Below are positions 61,385-64,000 of a stretch of 64,000 nucleotides of DNA, piece by piece. Each line of letters starts with the position of its first letter. Within the stretch, counting starts at the first letter, position 1. Under the pieces are notes generated by a model that did not search any database, was not told the DNA's origin, and saw only the letters and a program-made list of their open reading frames with translations. The DNA is from Triticum aestivum (Eukaryota > Streptophyta > Magnoliopsida > Poales > Poaceae). The translations under genes and the position numbers were made by a program. The DNA lies in assembly GCF_018294505.1 (NCBI RefSeq), contig NC_057795.1, positions 234,171,035 through 234,235,034 on the forward strand. Direction: 5' to 3'.

Positions 61385-62123
61385 GGGGTCTTCTTCCCCA
61401 AAGTTGACCTACCTCTTACCCCCAAAGCTCCATTGTTTCTCTAAGCTCCATTTTCGCCCGTTCTCTCTCCCTAGCCAATCAAACTTGTTGATTTGCTCGG
61501 GATTGGTTGAGAAGGCCCAGATCTACACTTCCACCAAGAGAAATTTGATCCCCCCCCCCCCACTTATCCCTAGCGGATCTTGTTACTCTTGGGTGTTGAG
61601 CACCCTAGACGGTTGAGGTCACCTCGAAGCCATACTCCATTGTGGTGAAGCTTCGTGGTGTTGTTGGGAGCCTCCAAGTGTTGTGGAGATAGCCCCAATC
61701 TTGTTTGTAAAGGTCCGGTTGCCGCCTTCAAGGGCTCCAATAGTGGAATCACGACATCTCGCATTGTGTGAGGGCGTGAGGAGATTACGGTGGCCCTAGT
61801 GGCTTCTTGGGGAGCATTGTGCCTCCACACCGCTCTAACGGAGACGTACTTCCCCTTAAAAGGAAGGAACTTCAGTAACACATCCTCGTCTCCACCGGCT
61901 CCACTCTTGGTTATCTTGTGCCTTTACTTTTGCAAGCTTACTTGAGTTGTATCTATTGCTTGCTAGTGTGCTTCTTGCCTTTGCATCATATAGGTTGTCC
62001 ACGTAGTTGCACATCTAGACAACCTATTTCTTTGCAAGGTTTAAATTGTTAAAGAAAAGTCTAAAAATTGTTAGTTGCCTATTCACCCCCCCCCCTCTAG
62101 TCAACCATATCAATCCTTTCAAT

Positions 62124-62135
62124 TGGTATCAGAGC
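62124..62135 (+). other. Primer binding site, initiator tRNA-Met type
   Basis: TGGTATCAGAGC begins two bases after the LTR end at 62121. Confidence 0.92.
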
Positions 62136-62171
62136 CTCGTCTCTTTATTAAGGACTTTCCGTCCGAAGAGT

Positions 62172-64000
62172 ATGGTTGACACCCACGACGGTGCGGAGGA
62201 GCACTCCGGTGTGAATCCCATCTCGTCTTCGGCCGAAGGGGGAACCTCGGTCTCACGTGAGGAATTCAATGTCGCTTTAGACACATTGAAAACCTCCATG
62301 ACGGCCGAGGTTAAAAGCATGTTTTCTGAATTCCTAGACGGACTTAAACTATCTACCTCACCGATGAAAGTGGGTGATCCCACTAACAAGGTGACGGATG
62401 CTACCTCCGACAAGGGGGAAGCTAACAGTGAAAAGAGTCCGTCTACTAGTGGTAGAAATGGCACCGGCATCTTTGCCAATGTGGAACCCCCAGTGTATAG
62501 AGGACCGATCCCCTCTACTCATTTGAATCATGCCGGTCCTCCTCCTAAATATGTGAAAAATGAAGATTTCGACTCTTGGGTTTATCGCTTCAAGCGTCAC
62601 TTAAAACATGTGAACACTAACCTTTGGAGAATTATTGAAGAAGGTTTCTATCCTCATGATCCAAGCAACTTCACCCCTCAAGAAGAAGTGGACAATCAAT
62701 TCAATGAGAGTGCTCTCTTCATCATCCAAGATGCAATCCTTCCCGGAGATCTCCCACATCTTCGACCTCATGTCATGGCTAAAGAAGCATGGAAATGTGT
62801 TGAGTCTCTCTATCGAGGAAGTGCTAGCATTCAACGCTCCAACTATGAAGTGGTGCAAGATGAAGCCGATGAGTTTGCAATGAAAGAGGATGAAGAACCT
62901 CGTGAGCTCTTTCGAAGAGTGACCAAACTCGCGGTCGCCCTCCGAGATCATGGGAGCAAGGACACGGATGACAATTGGATCAAGCGCAAGTTCCTCAAGG
63001 CCATGATGCCCTACAACAAGGCCATGTCCTCCGTCATTCGCCAAAGACCGGACTTCCACTCCATGACCTCAGGCGAAGTGTTGGATGAGTTTGTTGCAAT
63101 GAGCATCTTGGACAAGACCGCCGACAATGCGGTGCTCCGTTCTCAAAGGGCAAAGAAGCCCAATCTTGCCTTGAAGGCCAAGGTTAGTGTGGAAGAATAA
63201 GAAGAAGAGGAAGATGAGGAGAGCAACCCCGAGGACACGAAGTATGATTATGATGAGCACATGGCTCTTGCCTCAAGACAATTTTGGAGTAAGAAGAATA
63301 CAAGACCCAACTTCAACAAGAACAACTCAAGTGGCCTCAAGGGCAAGCAACAGGTTAGAACTTGTTTCAACTATGGCAATGTTAGCCATTTCGTTGCGGA
63401 TTGTCCTTACGAGAAGCGGGAAGACAATGGTGGCAAGTTCATCCGAAAAGACAAAGCCAAGTCCTTCCCCAACAAGAACAACTTCACCAAGAAGACTCCT
63501 ACTCGCGGGTTGGTGGTTCAAGAAGAATACCGTGAGGATGACGATGATGATGAAGATGGTGAAACAATGGCCATGGCATCTGTTGCCATTGTCACAACTC
63601 CTCGGGTGTCTCTCTTTGATGCACCCAACGAGAACATCACCGCCAAGTGCCTCATGGCTAAGGCCACCAACAAGGTAACCCCCAATATCAAAACCACCAT
63701 TATTCCTAATCCTCCTTCAACGGATGACTTTGATAATGGCAAGAGGTCTAATGAGGAGGTTAATGAATTTGAGTCCTTCATGAGTAAGCTCAAGGGCAAA
63801 TCCAAGAAGCACTTCGTTGCTCTCTTGGAACAACTTGGTGAAGCCAATGACATGATAGAGGCTCACGAAGAAACCATCTCTAAGATGGAAGGTCATAGTC
63901 GTGATTACGCCGATGAGATATCGGATCTATCTAATGATCTTGCGAAAGAGCGTGGGCATCATTTGGCTCTTGAGGAGTCACACATCGGTGGGGGATCATG
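62172..64000 (+). pseudogene. gag: gag of the SIRE-like copia element, one stop, runs off the window
   Basis: ATG at 62172 follows the PBS by 36 bp and is chosen over upstream codons that lie in the LTR. Residues 1-140 are low-complexity and acidic. From about 150 a UBN2-like gag core follows (DFDSWVYRFKRHLKHV, AKEAWKCVESLYRGS, ELFRRVTKLAVALRDHG, IKRKFLKAM). A TAA at 63198-63200 interrupts a Glu-rich run, and the same frame stays open to 64000. The knuckle at 63363-63404 reads CFNYGNVSHFVADC: the second Cys is Tyr (63372-63374), so zinc binding is probably lost. The C-terminal part (about 63770 on) is a coiled coil. Protease and pol lie beyond the window. Confidence 0.88.

Larger units (their letters stand above)
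60631..62121 (+). repeat. 5' LTR of the SIRE-like element (about 1491 bp)
   Basis: Begins TGTAAGGGCATATTTATCCC and ends CAATCCTTTCA. It holds the GCGGTAGTACCGC cluster at 60950-61330, a TATA box at 61377-61384 about 50 bp after it, and two cytosine runs (61549-61561 and near 62088-62097). Confidence 0.82.
60631..64000 (+). mobile_element. SIRE/Maximus-like Ty1/copia element, 5' part
   Basis: A 5' LTR (60631-62121), an initiator tRNA-Met PBS and a long gag with coiled-coil C-terminus are present, and the element continues past the window. The UBN2-type gag core and long gag are typical of the SIRE lineage (Maximus-like in Triticeae). Family assignment is from memory of LTR and gag style. Confidence 0.8.

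Overview
This 64 kb window is repeat-only DNA from a large grass genome. Wheat, barley or a close Triticeae relative is most likely, because the Angela/WIS-type copia LTRs, the CACTA end and the LTRs beginning TGATACGTCTCC are all typical of that tribe (family names are from memory, not a search). I find no host gene, tRNA, rRNA, CRISPR array or bacterial-type operon. Every coding stretch I can support belongs to a transposable element, and nearly all are broken.

Layout. 1-8050: left-truncated Ty3/gypsy chromovirus (Tekay/Del type) on the minus strand, with a 2.8 kb 5' LTR, an extra ORF ahead of gag, gag, and pol. It sits in a CACTA transposon (8051-11841; Transposase_24-like exons, 44-bp tandem repeat, TIR). 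The CACTA sits in the 3' end of an Athila-like gypsy element (11842-13768), which sits in an old Angela/WIS-like copia element (13769-14280 plus its 3' LTR). That LTR is split twice: by an unclassified 5.1 kb element with higher-order repeats (15599-20717), and by the main structure of the window.

Main structure, 21105-60374: three Angela-type copia internal domains separated and flanked by four LTRs (LTR-int-LTR-int-LTR-int-LTR). The whole array has one GTAGA target-site duplication, and the split host LTR resumes at 60380. LTR2 and LTR3 resemble each other and share a mutated TG terminus. The middle internal domain matches int3 in its 5' part and int1 in its 3' part, with a switch near 50.7-50.9 kb. 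This is the pattern expected if a tandem dimer became a trimer by unequal crossing-over inside the internal domain. Two non-autonomous minus-strand gypsy elements inserted later: one in LTR2 (29202-36397, TSD CCTAC) and one in int2 (40044-49557). The second carries gag-protease and an Athila-type env-position ORF but no RT or integrase, and has an LTR-like fragment where pol would be.

Right edge: the old copia LTR ends at 60474, 156 bp of GC-rich DNA follows, then a SIRE/Maximus-like copia element starts (LTR 60631-62121, tRNA-Met PBS, gag from 62172 running off the window). Its LTR carries about 15 copies of a GCGGTAGTACCGC mini-hairpin.

The elements do not work together as a pathway. They form a nested stratigraphy in which insertion order can be read from who interrupts whom.
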